Below are positions 45,484-54,179 of a stretch of 63,944 nt of DNA, piece by piece. The first letter of the stretch is position 1, and the number at the start of each line of letters is the position of its first letter. Source of the stretch: Caenibacillus caldisaponilyticus (GTDB lineage: Bacteria; Bacillota; Bacilli; Bacillales; Sporolactobacillaceae); assembly GCF_002003465.1 (NCBI RefSeq), contig NZ_BDDQ01000033.1, positions 1-63,944 of the forward strand, read 5' to 3'. The notes under the pieces were generated by a model, which made no database searches, was not told where the DNA came from, and was given only the letters and a program-made list of their open reading frames with translations. Both the position numbers and the translations under genes were made by a program.

Positions 45484-45670
45484 CCGAAGAGGCGGGCAAT
45501 CGCTTGCTTTCGTGGCAATAATTTGTCGGTTGCTCCCTTCATCGGTTTTAGTCTATCCGATCGCGCGGACGTCTATGAGCCGGAACCGGTTGCCGCCGCT
45601 TCGCCCCTCTTGTTAAACTAAATAAAACAAGGCGAAGGGATCGTTGCGCCGAAAAAACCTAAGCCGAGGT

Positions 45671-45711
45671 AAAAAAAGACGGCCGAACGTGTCAGAGTCG
45701 GCCGTCTTTTT
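45671..45711 (-). terminator. Terminator of the nag/ptsH operon
   Basis: A 14-base inverted repeat AAAAAGACGGCCGA/TCGGCCGTCTTTTT around an 11-base loop, with T-run on the minus strand, just past the ptsH stop. Confidence 0.9.
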
Positions 45712-45715
45712 CGGC

Positions 45716-45982
45716 TTATTCGCCAAGTTTTTCTTTTTTCAGCACTTCTTCGATGCCGGCGATCGCTTCTTTTTCGTCGTTGCCTTCAGCGGTGATTTCG
45801 ATGTCGGCACCTTTGGCGACGCCGAGAGACATAACGCCCATGATCGATTTAAGGTTCACGCTTTTTCCGGCGTAATGGAGCTGGATCTCCGATTGATATT
45901 TGTTTGCGGCGTTGACCAATACGGTCGCCGGACGCGCATGCAATCCGGATTCGCTTGTGATTTTAAAGTTTCGTTTTTCCAT
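45716..45982 (-). CDS. ptsH: Phosphocarrier protein HPr
   Basis: An 88-residue PTS phosphocarrier. His15 in SGLHARPAT is the residue phosphorylated by enzyme I. Ser46 in [11 protein letters not shown] is the HPr-kinase site that makes HPr(Ser-P) a CcpA co-effector. The presence of His15 makes it HPr rather than Crh, which has Gln there. ATG 45982 has AAGGAAAGTG upstream. No ptsI follows; instead it is the last gene after nagR, with a 62-base gap, ending at a strong terminator. In B. subtilis ptsH is joined to ptsI near ptsG, so this placement inside an N-acetylglucosamine cluster is unusual. Confidence 0.95.
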   Translation of the reverse strand: MEKRNFKITSESGLHARPATVLVNAANKYQSEIQLHYAGKSVNLKSIMGVMSLGVAKGADIEITAEGNDEKEAIAGIEEVLKKEKLGE

Positions 45983-46044
45983 GATGATCACTTTCCTTTC
46001 CCTGTACAAGATAATACAAAATCGCGATTCATGCAATCCTCATT

Positions 46045-46770
46045 TTAATCCCGCTTCAAGCTGATGACAAATTTATATCGATCGCCGCGGTAGGCCGAGT
46101 CCACCCATTCCAATGGTTGTCCGTTTTCCAAAAAAGTCAGGCGATGGATGCGCAAAACCGGTGAACCCGGCGCCATGTTCAAATGCTCTATTTCATCATG
46201 CCCCGCCGTCGTCGCTTCAATCACTTGGTCGGCGTGGGCAATGCGGTAGTGCAGCACGTTTTCGATGTAAGCGTAGAGCGACTGCTCGAAGATGTCGGCC
46301 GTCAAGCCTTGGACGAGTTCGGCCGGCAGATACGTCCGTTCCAAAGCCATCGGCTCGGCATCGGCAAAACGGATGCGCTTGATCTCGTAAATCGCTGCTC
46401 CGGTTCGGATATCCAGCTTCTGCGCGATGCTTTCATCCGACGGAATCTTGGAAAAGCGCAGAATTTTGGCGCCCGCCTTCATGCCGCGCCTTTGCATGTC
46501 CTCCGTAAAACTCGTCAACCCTTGAAGAGGCTGTTCGATTTTCGGCTCGGCGACAAACGTCCCCTTTCCCTTTTTGCGAATAAGCAAACCGGCGTTCACG
46601 AGATCGGTGATGGCTTGTCGAACCGTCATGCGGCTGACTTGAAACGCTTCCGTCAGTTCGCGTTCGGAAGGAATGGCATCCCCCGGCTTCAACTGATGGG
46701 TGTCGATCATTTTTTTGATGTGCTCTTCGATTTGATAATAAATCGGGACGGGCGAACGTTTGTCAATCAT
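46045..46770 (-). CDS. nagR: GntR/HutC-family repressor of N-acetylglucosamine genes
   Basis: A 241-residue transcription factor (NagR/YvoA type). The N-terminal winged helix carries VPIYYQIEEHIKKMIDTHQL and SERELTEAFQVSRMTVRQAI. The C-terminal UTRA effector domain spans about residues 90-235, with LQGLTSFTEDMQRRGMKAGA and PMALERTYLPAEL for sugar-phosphate binding. Glucosamine-6-phosphate or GlcNAc-6-phosphate would release it from DNA. ATG 46770 has AAAGGAG 8 bases upstream and lies 19 bases after nagB's stop. Two matching operators sit in the nagA-nagE gap. Confidence 0.93.
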   Translation of the reverse strand: MIDKRSPVPIYYQIEEHIKKMIDTHQLKPGDAIPSERELTEAFQVSRMTVRQAITDLVNAGLLIRKKGKGTFVAEPKIEQPLQGLTSFTEDMQRRGMKAGAKILRFSKIPSDESIAQKLDIRTGAAIYEIKRIRFADAEPMALERTYLPAELVQGLTADIFEQSLYAYIENVLHYRIAHADQVIEATTAGHDEIEHLNMAPGSPVLRIHRLTFLENGQPLEWVDSAYRGDRYKFVISLKRD

Positions 46771-46789
46771 CGAAGGGACTCCTTTCCAG

Positions 46790-47521
46790 TCAATCGACGA
46801 GCGAAAGCGCCGCTTCATCGGCGATCACGGTCACATCGTCATGCAGATGAAGGCAGGAAGCGGGAAATGCTTCGGTGATTTCACGTTGATTCAAAAGCCG
46901 CGCCATCGCTTCGGCCTTGGCCGGCCCCGATGCGAGCAAAAGAATGCGTTTGGATTCCAAAATGTTTTGGATGCCCATCGTGATGGCCGACGTCGGGACG
47001 GCATCCAAGGACGGGAAGAAACGGGCATTCGCCTTCCGCGTATCTTCCGCGAGCTCGACGACGTGGGTTCGCGTTTGAAAAGACGTTCCCGGCTCATTGA
47101 AACCGATATGACCGTTTCTGCCGATCCCGAGCAATTGCAAATCGATGCCGCCGACGGAACGGATGAGGTCGTCATAGCGGCGGCATTCCGCTTCAAGGTC
47201 CGCCGCTTCCCCGTTCGGCAAGTGGGTGTTTTCACTCGCGATATCAATGGCCTCAAACAATTCCTTCTTCATGAAATAATGATAGCTGTTCGGATCCTCC
47301 GGCGAAAGACCGATGTATTCATCCAGATTGACGGTCGTGACTTGCCGGTAGGATGTGCCGTTTTCCTTATGGTCGCGGATCAATTCCCGGTACGTCGTCT
47401 GCGGCGTGCTGCCGGTGGCGAGCCCGAGAACGGCATCCGGTTTGGCTTTCACGTGTTCGATGATGATCGCAGCCGCTTTTTTTCCCAACTCTTGATAGTC
47501 TTTGACTCGGATGACTTTCAT
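46790..47521 (-). CDS. nagB: Glucosamine-6-phosphate deaminase
   Basis: A 243-residue isomerase-deaminase converting glucosamine-6-phosphate to fructose-6-phosphate and ammonia. Motifs: VLGLATGSTPQTTYRELI (phosphate loop), TTVNLDEYIGLSPEDPNSYH (catalytic Asp), LLGIGRNGHIGFNEPG with the general-base Asp position and active-site His, and AITMGIQNILES. Length fits the short Gram-positive form without the allosteric C-terminal extension. It lies between nagA (37-base gap) and nagR. Confidence 0.96.
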   Translation of the reverse strand: MKVIRVKDYQELGKKAAAIIIEHVKAKPDAVLGLATGSTPQTTYRELIRDHKENGTSYRQVTTVNLDEYIGLSPEDPNSYHYFMKKELFEAIDIASENTHLPNGEAADLEAECRRYDDLIRSVGGIDLQLLGIGRNGHIGFNEPGTSFQTRTHVVELAEDTRKANARFFPSLDAVPTSAITMGIQNILESKRILLLASGPAKAEAMARLLNQREITEAFPASCLHLHDDVTVIADEAALSLVD

Positions 47522-47558
47522 GGCGCTTCACGTCTCCCGTGATGTATTTTCGAAAACT

Positions 47559-48731
47559 TCACGACGCCTTGTGTCTGTCATAGGCGACGGTTCCGTTGCA
47601 AAGCGTGAGGACCGGTTCATCCCGTTCATTCAGGACGACGAGGTCGGCGTCTTTGCCCTCACGGATGCTGCCTTTCCGGTCATAAACTCCGATTTGGATG
47701 GCGGGATTTATCGCCCCCATCTGAATGACATCGGCCAAATCCGCGCCCGTAAAACGCATCATATTGCGGAGGGCTTGGTCCATTTTCAGGACGCTGCCGG
47801 CGAGCTGGCCGCCGCTTAAAGTGGCGACGCCGTCTTTAACGTGCACCGCTTGGCCGCCGAGATCGTACGTCCCGTCATCCAGGCCTTTCGCGCGCATCGC
47901 GTCGGTGATCAAGATGATCCGATCTTTTCCCTTGAGGCGATAGGCGATGTCGACCGCTTCCGGGCTGATATGGACGCCATCGACAATCATTTCGGCAAAC
48001 AATTCCTCGTGCAGGAAGGCCGCGCCGACGACGCCGGGATGGCGGTGGTGCAGGCCGTTCATCCCATTGTAGAGATGGGTGACGTGGCGGGCGCCGGCGC
48101 GCACGGCTTCGGTCACTTCCGCAAACGAAGCGGCGGAGTGGCCGATCGAGGCCACGATCCCCAGATCGCGCAAGCGTTTCACGAGCTCCATGCCGCGATC
48201 GATCTCCGGAGCGAGCGTCACCACCTTAATCCGGTCGCCCGAGCGTTTTTGCCAGCGTTCGAACAAGTCGGGATCGCCGCTCTTTATGTATTCAATCGGT
48301 TGCGCGCCCGCTTTCGCCGCGTTGATGAAAGGCCCTTCCAAATGCACGCCCAAGACTTCGGCCGCGCCCGCCGGCTGGTCGTCCATATAGGTTCTGACGT
48401 TTTCCAGCGCGCTTTCGATCGCTTCCGGTTTTTGCGTGATCGTGGTCGCGAGAAAGCTTGTCGTGCCTTCTTTCGGAAGAGCTTTGGCGATGGTCATGAG
48501 CGCATCCGGAGTGGCGTCCATCGTGTCCGCACCGGCCGCCCCATGGATATGAATGTCAATCATGCCGGGGATCAGTTTGTGTTTTCCGTCAAATCGCACA
48601 TGTCGGCCGTACCGTCCGGCGTCGTTCGGTTCGCCCTCCCCGATCGCCGCGATTTTTCCGCCGTCGATCACCAGATAACCGTTTTCGATCAGGCGATCTT
48701 CGGCGTAGATGGTCAACCCCGATAACAGCAT
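47559..48731 (-). CDS. nagA: N-acetylglucosamine-6-phosphate deacetylase
   Basis: A 390-residue amidohydrolase removing acetate from GlcNAc-6-phosphate. The TIM-barrel metal site appears in LIPGMIDIHIHGAAGADTMD, the Glu ligand in LGVHLEGPFIN, His ligands in SIGHSAASF and VTHLYNGMNGLHHR, and the catalytic Asp in ILITDAM. ATG 48731 has AAGGGGAG 6 bases upstream; an extended reading to 48797 is rejected because it lacks a ribosome binding site. First gene of nagA-nagB-nagR-ptsH, divergent from nagE. Confidence 0.96.
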   Translation of the reverse strand: MLLSGLTIYAEDRLIENGYLVIDGGKIAAIGEGEPNDAGRYGRHVRFDGKHKLIPGMIDIHIHGAAGADTMDATPDALMTIAKALPKEGTTSFLATTITQKPEAIESALENVRTYMDDQPAGAAEVLGVHLEGPFINAAKAGAQPIEYIKSGDPDLFERWQKRSGDRIKVVTLAPEIDRGMELVKRLRDLGIVASIGHSAASFAEVTEAVRAGARHVTHLYNGMNGLHHRHPGVVGAAFLHEELFAEMIVDGVHISPEAVDIAYRLKGKDRIILITDAMRAKGLDDGTYDLGGQAVHVKDGVATLSGGQLAGSVLKMDQALRNMMRFTGADLADVIQMGAINPAIQIGVYDRKGSIREGKDADLVVLNERDEPVLTLCNGTVAYDRHKAS

Positions 48732-48879
48732 GGTATCTCCCCTTTTCGGCCGTTTGATTTCTTCTTGCCGGCCGCCAGCCTTTCGAATGCCACGCATGGG
48801 CGTCGATCATGCGTGTGACTTTTGGTTTCACGGCGTACTGGCGAAAAAGCCCGACCGGCATGCGGCCGCTTTCACTGTG

Positions 48880-48908
48880 AGTGTAACATGTTCCCTCCGA
48901 CTTGTCTA
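48880..48908 (-). promoter_or_regulatory. Sigma-A promoter of the nagA operon
   Basis: The minus strand reads TAGACA, 17 bases, TACACT. The -35 box lies inside the NagR-like palindrome. Confidence 0.6.
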
Positions 48909-48915
48909 GACGACC
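48900..48915 (-). promoter_or_regulatory. NagR operator at the nagA promoter
   Basis: The minus strand reads GGTCGTCTAGACAAGT, with the GTCTAGAC core known from NagR (dre) sites. It overlaps the -35 box. Confidence 0.62.
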
Positions 48916-48986
48916 GTATGATACGACGACATTGCCACCGTAAACGCCCGAACTTTGATTGAAGATCGGGGATAAACAAGCCGGGC

Positions 48987-49016
48987 TTGACATAGGCTGG
49001 TATAGACATATATAAA
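48987..49016 (+). promoter_or_regulatory. Sigma-A promoter of nagE
   Basis: TTGACA, 18 bases, TATAAA. The spacer contains the second NagR site. A cre-like TGTAAGCGCTTTAC with two mismatches lies downstream at 49069-49082. Confidence 0.68.
48996..49012 (+). promoter_or_regulatory. NagR operator in the nagE promoter spacer
   Basis: GCTGGTATAGACATATA carries the TGGTATAGAC half of the NagR consensus and sits between the -35 and -10 boxes. Confidence 0.6.
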
Positions 49017-49190
49017 CAAAGTAAACCGCAGCACGGATTTCACAAAACTTTCATTTTGTCGAAAAAAATGTAAGCGCTTTACTAAAGGGAGGGATGCGCG
49101 GACGGATTCTTGCTTTCAAAAAGGCGAACCCTTTTGCTATTATGGAACAGGGCCGCGGGACTTCATTTTTCAATCAAGGAGGAGGATGGC

Positions 49191-51152
49191 ATGCTCGCCT
49201 TCTTTCAAAAGATCGGCAAATCCTTAATGCTGCCGATCGCCGTATTGCCGGCCGCGGGATTGCTGCTGCGCCTCGGCCAGCCGGATTTGCTCAACATCAA
49301 ATTCATCGCCGACGCCGGCAACTCCGTGTTCGCTTCCATGTATTTGACCACCGGCGACAACGCGGTCGCCGTGTTCAGCAACTTGGCGTTGATCTTCGCG
49401 ATCGGCGTCGCCATCGGCTTCGCCAAGGACAACAACGGCGCGGCGGCGCTGGCCGGTGCCGTCGGCTATCTCGTCTTGACGTACGGCTGTCACGCCATCA
49501 ATCCAGACGTCAATATGGGCGTGCTCGGCGGCATCATCGCCGGGATTTTGGCCGGTGTCCTTTACAACAAGTACAACGACATCAAACTGCCCGAATGGCT
49601 CGCCTTCTTCGGCGGACGGCGGTTCGTCCCGATCGTCACCGCCGCTTCAAGTTTTGTGATCGGCTTTATTTTCGGTTACGTCTGGCCTTATGTTCAAAAT
49701 CTCATCAATTCGCTTGCCCATTGGATCACCGATGCGGGCGCATTGGGCGTCGCGGTCTACGGCTTTTTGAACCGCCTGCTCATTCCGCTCGGGTTGCATC
49801 ACATCATCAACACGCTTGTCTGGTTTGATTTCGGCTCTTATAAAGCGGCGGACGGCACCGTTTATCACGGGGACATCACCCGTTTCCTGCACGGCGATCC
49901 GACCGGCGGCACCTTCACGGCCGGCTTCTTCCCGATCATGATGTTCGGATTGCCCGCCGCCTGTATCGCCATGATCTTGACGGCAAAAACCGCCCGCCGC
50001 AAAGCGGTGTACGGGTTGTTGCTCGGCGCGGCCTTGACGTCGTTCATCACCGGGATCACCGAACCAATCGAATTTTCATTCATGTTCTTATCGCCGCTTC
50101 TTTACGTCGTCCACGCCCTACTCACCGCAAGCTCCATGGCGGTGACGTATTGGCTCGGCATTCACGACAGCTTCACGTTCTCGGCCAGTTTGATCGATTA
50201 TTTGCTCAACTTCGGCATCGCGACGAAACCGATCTTGTTGTTGGTCGTCGGCCTCATCTACGGCGTCATTTATTTCGTCGTCTTCTACTTCCTCATCAAA
50301 TGGCTTGATTTGAAAACGCCGGGACGGGAGGACGAAGCCGAAGGCGCGGAAGTAGCATATCGAGGAGAAGCCGGAGGAGACCGGAGCGCCGCACAAGCGG
50401 CCCATTTCCTGCGCGCGTTGGGCGGCAAAACGAACGTGAGCGAAATCGACAACTGCGCCACACGGCTGCGCCTGACCGTCAAAGACATGGCGCGCGTCGA
50501 TGAGGAAGCGCTCAAGCGCCACGGCGCCCGCGGCGTCGTCAGGACCGGCAAGAACACCTTGCAGGTCATCGTCGGGACATCCGTGGAATTCGTCGCCGAC
50601 GCGATGAAACAATTGGATGACCGCGATATTGAAAAGCACGCGCAACCGCCGTCCGCGCCGGCCGGCGACGCGAAGGACGAAGCTTCACCGTCTTTTGATC
50701 CGGCAGCGTTCGTCGCCCCGATAAACGGCACCTTGCTCGCGCTTGAAGCGGTGCCCGACGAAGTTTTCTCCAAAAAGATGATGGGCGACGGATTCGCCAT
50801 TGATCCGTCCGACGGCGTCGTCGTCTCGCCGGTCGACGGAACCGTCAAAACCGTGTTTACGACGAAACACGCGATCGGCATCGAGGCCAACGACGGGAGC
50901 GAAATTTTGCTCCACTTCGGCATCGATACGGTCAATCTGAAAGGCGAAGGGTTTACCGTCTATGTCGAAGCCGGCCAACAAGTCCGGCGCGGCGATAAAC
51001 TGGCGGAAATCGACCTCGCCGCCATTAAGGACAAAGTCCCATCCGTGATCACGCCGGTCGTCTTCACGAACCTTCCGGGCGGAGCGCGCGTCGTCTTGAA
51101 AAAATCGGGTCGCGTCCAACAAGGTGAAGCCGGCATCATCAATATTGAATAA
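49191..51152 (+). CDS. nagE: N-acetylglucosamine-specific PTS permease EIICBA
   Basis: A 653-residue membrane protein that imports and phosphorylates N-acetylglucosamine. The EIIC domain (about residues 1-385) has some ten helices and the sugar-specific stretches LLIPLGLHHIINTLVWFDFG and FITGITEPIEFSFMFLSP. The EIIB domain follows, with the phospho-Cys in EIDNCATRLRL near residue 422. A Pro/Ala/Asp-rich linker leads to EIIA, with the phospho-His in ILLHFGIDTVNLKGEGF near residue 575. ATG 49191 has AAGGAGGAGG 5 bases upstream. The single-chain CBA order is that of NagE; the GlcNAc assignment is strengthened by the divergent nagABR. Because EIIA is included, only EI and HPr are needed. Confidence 0.94.
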   Translation: MLAFFQKIGKSLMLPIAVLPAAGLLLRLGQPDLLNIKFIADAGNSVFASMYLTTGDNAVAVFSNLALIFAIGVAIGFAKDNNGAAALAGAVGYLVLTYGCHAINPDVNMGVLGGIIAGILAGVLYNKYNDIKLPEWLAFFGGRRFVPIVTAASSFVIGFIFGYVWPYVQNLINSLAHWITDAGALGVAVYGFLNRLLIPLGLHHIINTLVWFDFGSYKAADGTVYHGDITRFLHGDPTGGTFTAGFFPIMMFGLPAACIAMILTAKTARRKAVYGLLLGAALTSFITGITEPIEFSFMFLSPLLYVVHALLTASSMAVTYWLGIHDSFTFSASLIDYLLNFGIATKPILLLVVGLIYGVIYFVVFYFLIKWLDLKTPGREDEAEGAEVAYRGEAGGDRSAAQAAHFLRALGGKTNVSEIDNCATRLRLTVKDMARVDEEALKRHGARGVVRTGKNTLQVIVGTSVEFVADAMKQLDDRDIEKHAQPPSAPAGDAKDEASPSFDPAAFVAPINGTLLALEAVPDEVFSKKMMGDGFAIDPSDGVVVSPVDGTVKTVFTTKHAIGIEANDGSEILLHFGIDTVNLKGEGFTVYVEAGQQVRRGDKLAEIDLAAIKDKVPSVITPVVFTNLPGGARVVLKKSGRVQQGEAGIINIE

Positions 51153-51241
51153 CCCTTACGATGCGTTTTTCCATCCGTAATAAGAATGAATGCCGGCGAA
51201 ACCGCCGCCTTCCATGACGGACGGCGGGATCGATCGAATCG

Positions 51242-51279
51242 AAAAAACTCCCGAAGCGCTCTGCTTCGGGAATTTTTTT
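51242..51279 (+). terminator. Rho-independent terminator of nagE
   Basis: TCCCGAAGC/GCTTCGGGA around a five-base loop, followed by ATTTTTTT. The rest of 51280-51551 shows no feature. Confidence 0.92.
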
Positions 51280-51551
51280 GCCTTCCGGCAAGTGCCACTG
51301 TCATGCCGCTCATGATCCGGAACGGCGGTCCGCCGCGGCGCGCGACCGGAAGGAAAGAACGGCCGATGCCGGCCAACCTGATGGCCGTCCTTTGTCCTAT
51401 AAGGGGAATCGATAGCGTTCCCGTTCCGCCCATCCAACTTTTCTTCTAAAAGAATGGCGCAAAACGCCGGTTTTCCGGACGGGGAACGGGCGCTGCGCCG
51501 CTCCCTTGCCCCAGCCACGGCATCATTCAAACGGCAATCGGTTTATCCTGC

Positions 51552-52145
51552 TCAGCTCGTCGCTTCCACCGGCCGGCCGTCGAGGATTTTTTTCTTCAAC
51601 AGCGGGCGTTTTTCCTCCCATTCTTCCCGAAGCATTCCGTACCGCACGGAATCGTAAAACTGCCCTTGATACAACCGACATTTGCGAATCCGGGCTTCCA
51701 TGACCATTCCGAGCTTCTCTCCGACCTTCAGCATGCGCTCGTTTCCCGACCACGTCGTAAAGCCGATGCGGACGATCGGCATTGTTTTAAACAAGTGGTC
51801 GATCCAGAGAAAAAAGGCTTCGGTTCCATAACCGCCGTTCCAATGGATCGGATCGAAAATGACGATGCCGATTTCAAGCCAGTAGGAAGGCTGATGCTCC
51901 CAATAATAAGTGACCATGCCGATGATTTCGCCTTCCTTCAAAATGACCCAGCGCTTGCCCTGCTCGCTCTCCTGCAGCATTTGATGCCGGAACGTCCGGT
52001 ATGGGGGTTTGCGGTACGAAAAATAGGGCGCATCCCATTTTTTCCATTCGGGAATTTCGCCGTTTTTGGCATGCATACGCTCGTACAAAACGGGGATATC
52101 CGATTTCTCAATCGGTTTCAGAACGACTCTGTTTCCTTTTAACAA
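51552..52145 (-). CDS. GNAT-family N-acetyltransferase (SpeG/RimJ-like)
   Basis: A 197-residue acetyltransferase. The N-terminus GNRVVLKPIEKSDIPVLYER, the central WVILKEGEIIGMVTYYWEHQ strand pair, LEIGIVIFDPIHWNGGYGTE (acetyl-CoA loop with G-G-Y-G-T) and WSGNERMLKVGEKLGMVMEA are standard GNAT elements. The C-terminal RKCRLYQGQFYDSVRYGML is typical of the RimJ/SpeG branch. TTG 52145 has GGAGG 8 bases upstream and is preferred over TTG 52160, which overlaps it. Substrate unknown; polyamines or protein N-termini are possible. Confidence 0.85.
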   Translation of the reverse strand: MLKGNRVVLKPIEKSDIPVLYERMHAKNGEIPEWKKWDAPYFSYRKPPYRTFRHQMLQESEQGKRWVILKEGEIIGMVTYYWEHQPSYWLEIGIVIFDPIHWNGGYGTEAFFLWIDHLFKTMPIVRIGFTTWSGNERMLKVGEKLGMVMEARIRKCRLYQGQFYDSVRYGMLREEWEEKRPLLKKKILDGRPVEATS

Positions 52146-52415
52146 TACCGATTCCTCCAAATTTTCAAGTCGCCTTTTTCATCGCAATTGTAGCACATCT
52201 CTTTTAATTTTGTCCGAACCGCACCTTGATGTAAAATAAAGGATGCTGCCGGGCATGACATCGCCTTTGAAATGTAAAATTTATATGACATTCCGTCTAT
52301 GACTATGACGATTGGGTTAAAAATAAACATGAAGGCCCCAAATACGGCGCAACGAGACAAAAAACACACCGTGGGGACGAAGGAATTATACAAGACGACC
52401 GAGGAGGAAAAAACC

Positions 52416-53420
52416 GTGAAACAACGAGAGGCCTTTTTTGACAATGCAAGGTTTTTTCTCATCCTGCTCGTTGTCTTCGGCCATTTGATCAGTCCGCTGA
52501 AGGGCGATAGCGATTTATTAAACGGTATATATACATTCATCTATCTTTTTCACATGCCGGCGTTTATCCTCATTTCCGGTTACTTTTCGAAAGGCTATGA
52601 TCAACCCGGGTACATACAAAAGGTCTTTCGGAAGACGTTGATCCCCTATTTTATTTTCCAAATCATCTATTGCTTTTTTTATTATCTAACGGGATACGAA
52701 GATAATCTGACGTTGACGTTGTTCGATCCGCACTGGACGCTGTGGTTTTTGTTGAGCCTCTTCTTCTGGAATCTGATGCTCAAAGTTTTTGCCAAGCGTC
52801 GTTATGCGCTCCCGCTTGCGTTTCTGTTGGGAATCGCCGTCGGTTACCTGCCGCTGGACGCCTCGTACTTAAGCGTGGAACGGACATTTACGTTCTTTCC
52901 GATTTTCTTGCTCGGCAATTTAATGGATAAAAGGCATTTTGAAAAGTTGAGCCGGAAATCGTTTCGAATTCCGGCCGTCTGTTTTTTGTTCCTTACCCTC
53001 ATCGCCTGTTTTTACGCCTTTCCGGATGAGGCGAGCGATTGGCTGTTAGGTTCCAAAACCTATGCGGACATGGGCGTCTTGGACTGGTCGGCGGGCTTTT
53101 ACAGAGCTTTGACGTACGCCGTTTCCATTGCGACAACCCTCGGCTTCCTCGCCGTCGTCCCGAAAGGCCGTCACAACTTTACCGTATACGGAGCGCGGAC
53201 GTTGTATATTTACCTTCTTCACGGCTTTATCATCAAGCTCATCGGACTGTCGAAAGTCTATAATCAAATGGACGCCCTCTATCAATACGCCGCCCTTTTC
53301 ATCGGAGCCCTCCTCCTCTGCCGAATTCTCGGAAGCGGAGTGGTCAAAGAAGTCGCGAAACCCATGATCGAATTAAAAGCGCCGAAATTTCTGCATAAAA
53401 TCTCCCTCAATCATCATTAA
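52416..53420 (+). CDS. Acyltransferase family 3 membrane protein
   Basis: A 334-residue membrane-bound O-acyltransferase with about ten helices. It starts KQREAFFDNARFFLILLVVF, then GHLISPL holds the conserved His of the family near the end of helix 1; FHMPAFILISGYFSKGY and FDPHWTLWFLLSLFFWNLML follow the family pattern of fucose-4-O-acetylase-like enzymes. GTG 52416 has GAGGAGG upstream; the longer in-frame reading from 52299 has no ribosome binding site. It probably acylates an exported sugar or polymer. It ends about 150 bases before tRNA-Sec. Confidence 0.85.
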   Translation: MKQREAFFDNARFFLILLVVFGHLISPLKGDSDLLNGIYTFIYLFHMPAFILISGYFSKGYDQPGYIQKVFRKTLIPYFIFQIIYCFFYYLTGYEDNLTLTLFDPHWTLWFLLSLFFWNLMLKVFAKRRYALPLAFLLGIAVGYLPLDASYLSVERTFTFFPIFLLGNLMDKRHFEKLSRKSFRIPAVCFLFLTLIACFYAFPDEASDWLLGSKTYADMGVLDWSAGFYRALTYAVSIATTLGFLAVVPKGRHNFTVYGARTLYIYLLHGFIIKLIGLSKVYNQMDALYQYAALFIGALLLCRILGSGVVKEVAKPMIELKAPKFLHKISLNHH

Positions 53421-53523
53421 AACGTGAGGTTCAGCCCCCGTCCGTTCTGCGGCTGAGCGGCGGCATGAACGGATGGGGCATTTAATTTACATAAAATTTT
53501 TATGGTAAATATATGCATTGAAC

Positions 53524-53551
53524 TTGTCATTTCGCCGCGTCCGGGTATAAT
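53524..53551 (+). promoter_or_regulatory. Sigma-A promoter of tRNA-Sec
   Basis: TTGTCA, 16 bases, perfect TATAAT, 17 bases before the mature 5' end. Confidence 0.68.
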
Positions 53552-53568
53552 TAGTTACCGGTGCACAC

Positions 53569-53664
53569 GGGGCTGGTTGCTCAGCTGGTGCTGGCCGGGG
53601 TCTTCAAAACCCTTGGGAGGCGCGTGACGTCTCCGGTGGGTTCGATTCCCATACAGTCCCGCCA
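53569..53664 (+). tRNA. selC: Selenocysteine tRNA (anticodon UCA)
   Basis: A 96-base tRNA with encoded CCA. The acceptor stem pairs GGGGCUG with CAGUCCC, plus an eighth G/A position. The T-stem GUGGG/CCCAU gives the 8+5 arrangement of bacterial tRNA-Sec. The anticodon stem GGGGU/ACCCU closes the loop CUUCAAA, with anticodon UCA at 53604-53606. The long variable arm GGAGGCG/CGUCUCC has 7 bp. These features together separate it from tRNA-Ser and from suppressors. It sits far from selA, selB and selD, under its own promoter. Confidence 0.96.
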
Positions 53665-53785
53665 AAAAACCGCGATGTGACGCCGATTCTCTTGTCAAGC
53701 GCGGATGGATCTTGGTGCTTCAGTCGAATGCTGCACGGGGTTTTGAAATACACCGTGAAGCCCGAGGTGTATTCCCTAGGTCTAC

Positions 53786-53816
53786 AAACAGCGCCCGATG
53801 ATGGACGCTGTTTTTA
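53786..53816 (+). terminator. Terminator downstream of tRNA-Sec
   Basis: AAACAGCG/CGCTGTTT followed by TTATTTT. Between it and the tRNA a second hairpin (AATACACC/GGTGTATT near 53746-53773) has no T-run. From 53817 to 54116 nothing is recognised. Confidence 0.8.
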
Positions 53817-54116
53817 TTTTTTCGCCAAAGTGAATCCTTTCATTTCAATATCATAGTTCCGATCTATTCATCGTCACTTATCGCCTTCGGATGATCGTTT
53901 GCTATCATCGAATCCTTGTCACCTGTCACGCGCTGCCATCGCGTCCCATAACCAAGACGGCTCGTTTCTCCGTTTCAGCAGGGAGCCAAATTTAAGCGCT
54001 TTTCCGATATCAGGCGATGCGCCGCATATGATCGCTGTGCCGTCCCGCCCGAAGAGGCCGCATCTTTGCCTCCTTACAGAAGGACATCCGCAACGCTGCT
54101 CGCAACCCTTTCAGCC

Positions 54117-54146
54117 TTGCGTCTTTTATGAATGCGCTTATATAAT
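54117..54146 (+). promoter_or_regulatory. Sigma-A promoter of the DUF2621 gene
   Basis: TTGCGT, 18 bases, TATAAT, 34 bases before the start codon. Confidence 0.6.
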
Positions 54147-54179
54147 AAGTGTAAGCAACGATCGTTTCGGGGTGGTCAC

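Noticed and set aside
49069-49082. cre site upstream of nagE
   Set aside because: Two of the fixed 3' positions are wrong; kept only as a near-match in the promoter entry.
52299-52415. N-terminal extension of the acyltransferase
   Set aside because: The first 39 residues are polar and lack a ribosome binding site; GTG 52416 has one.
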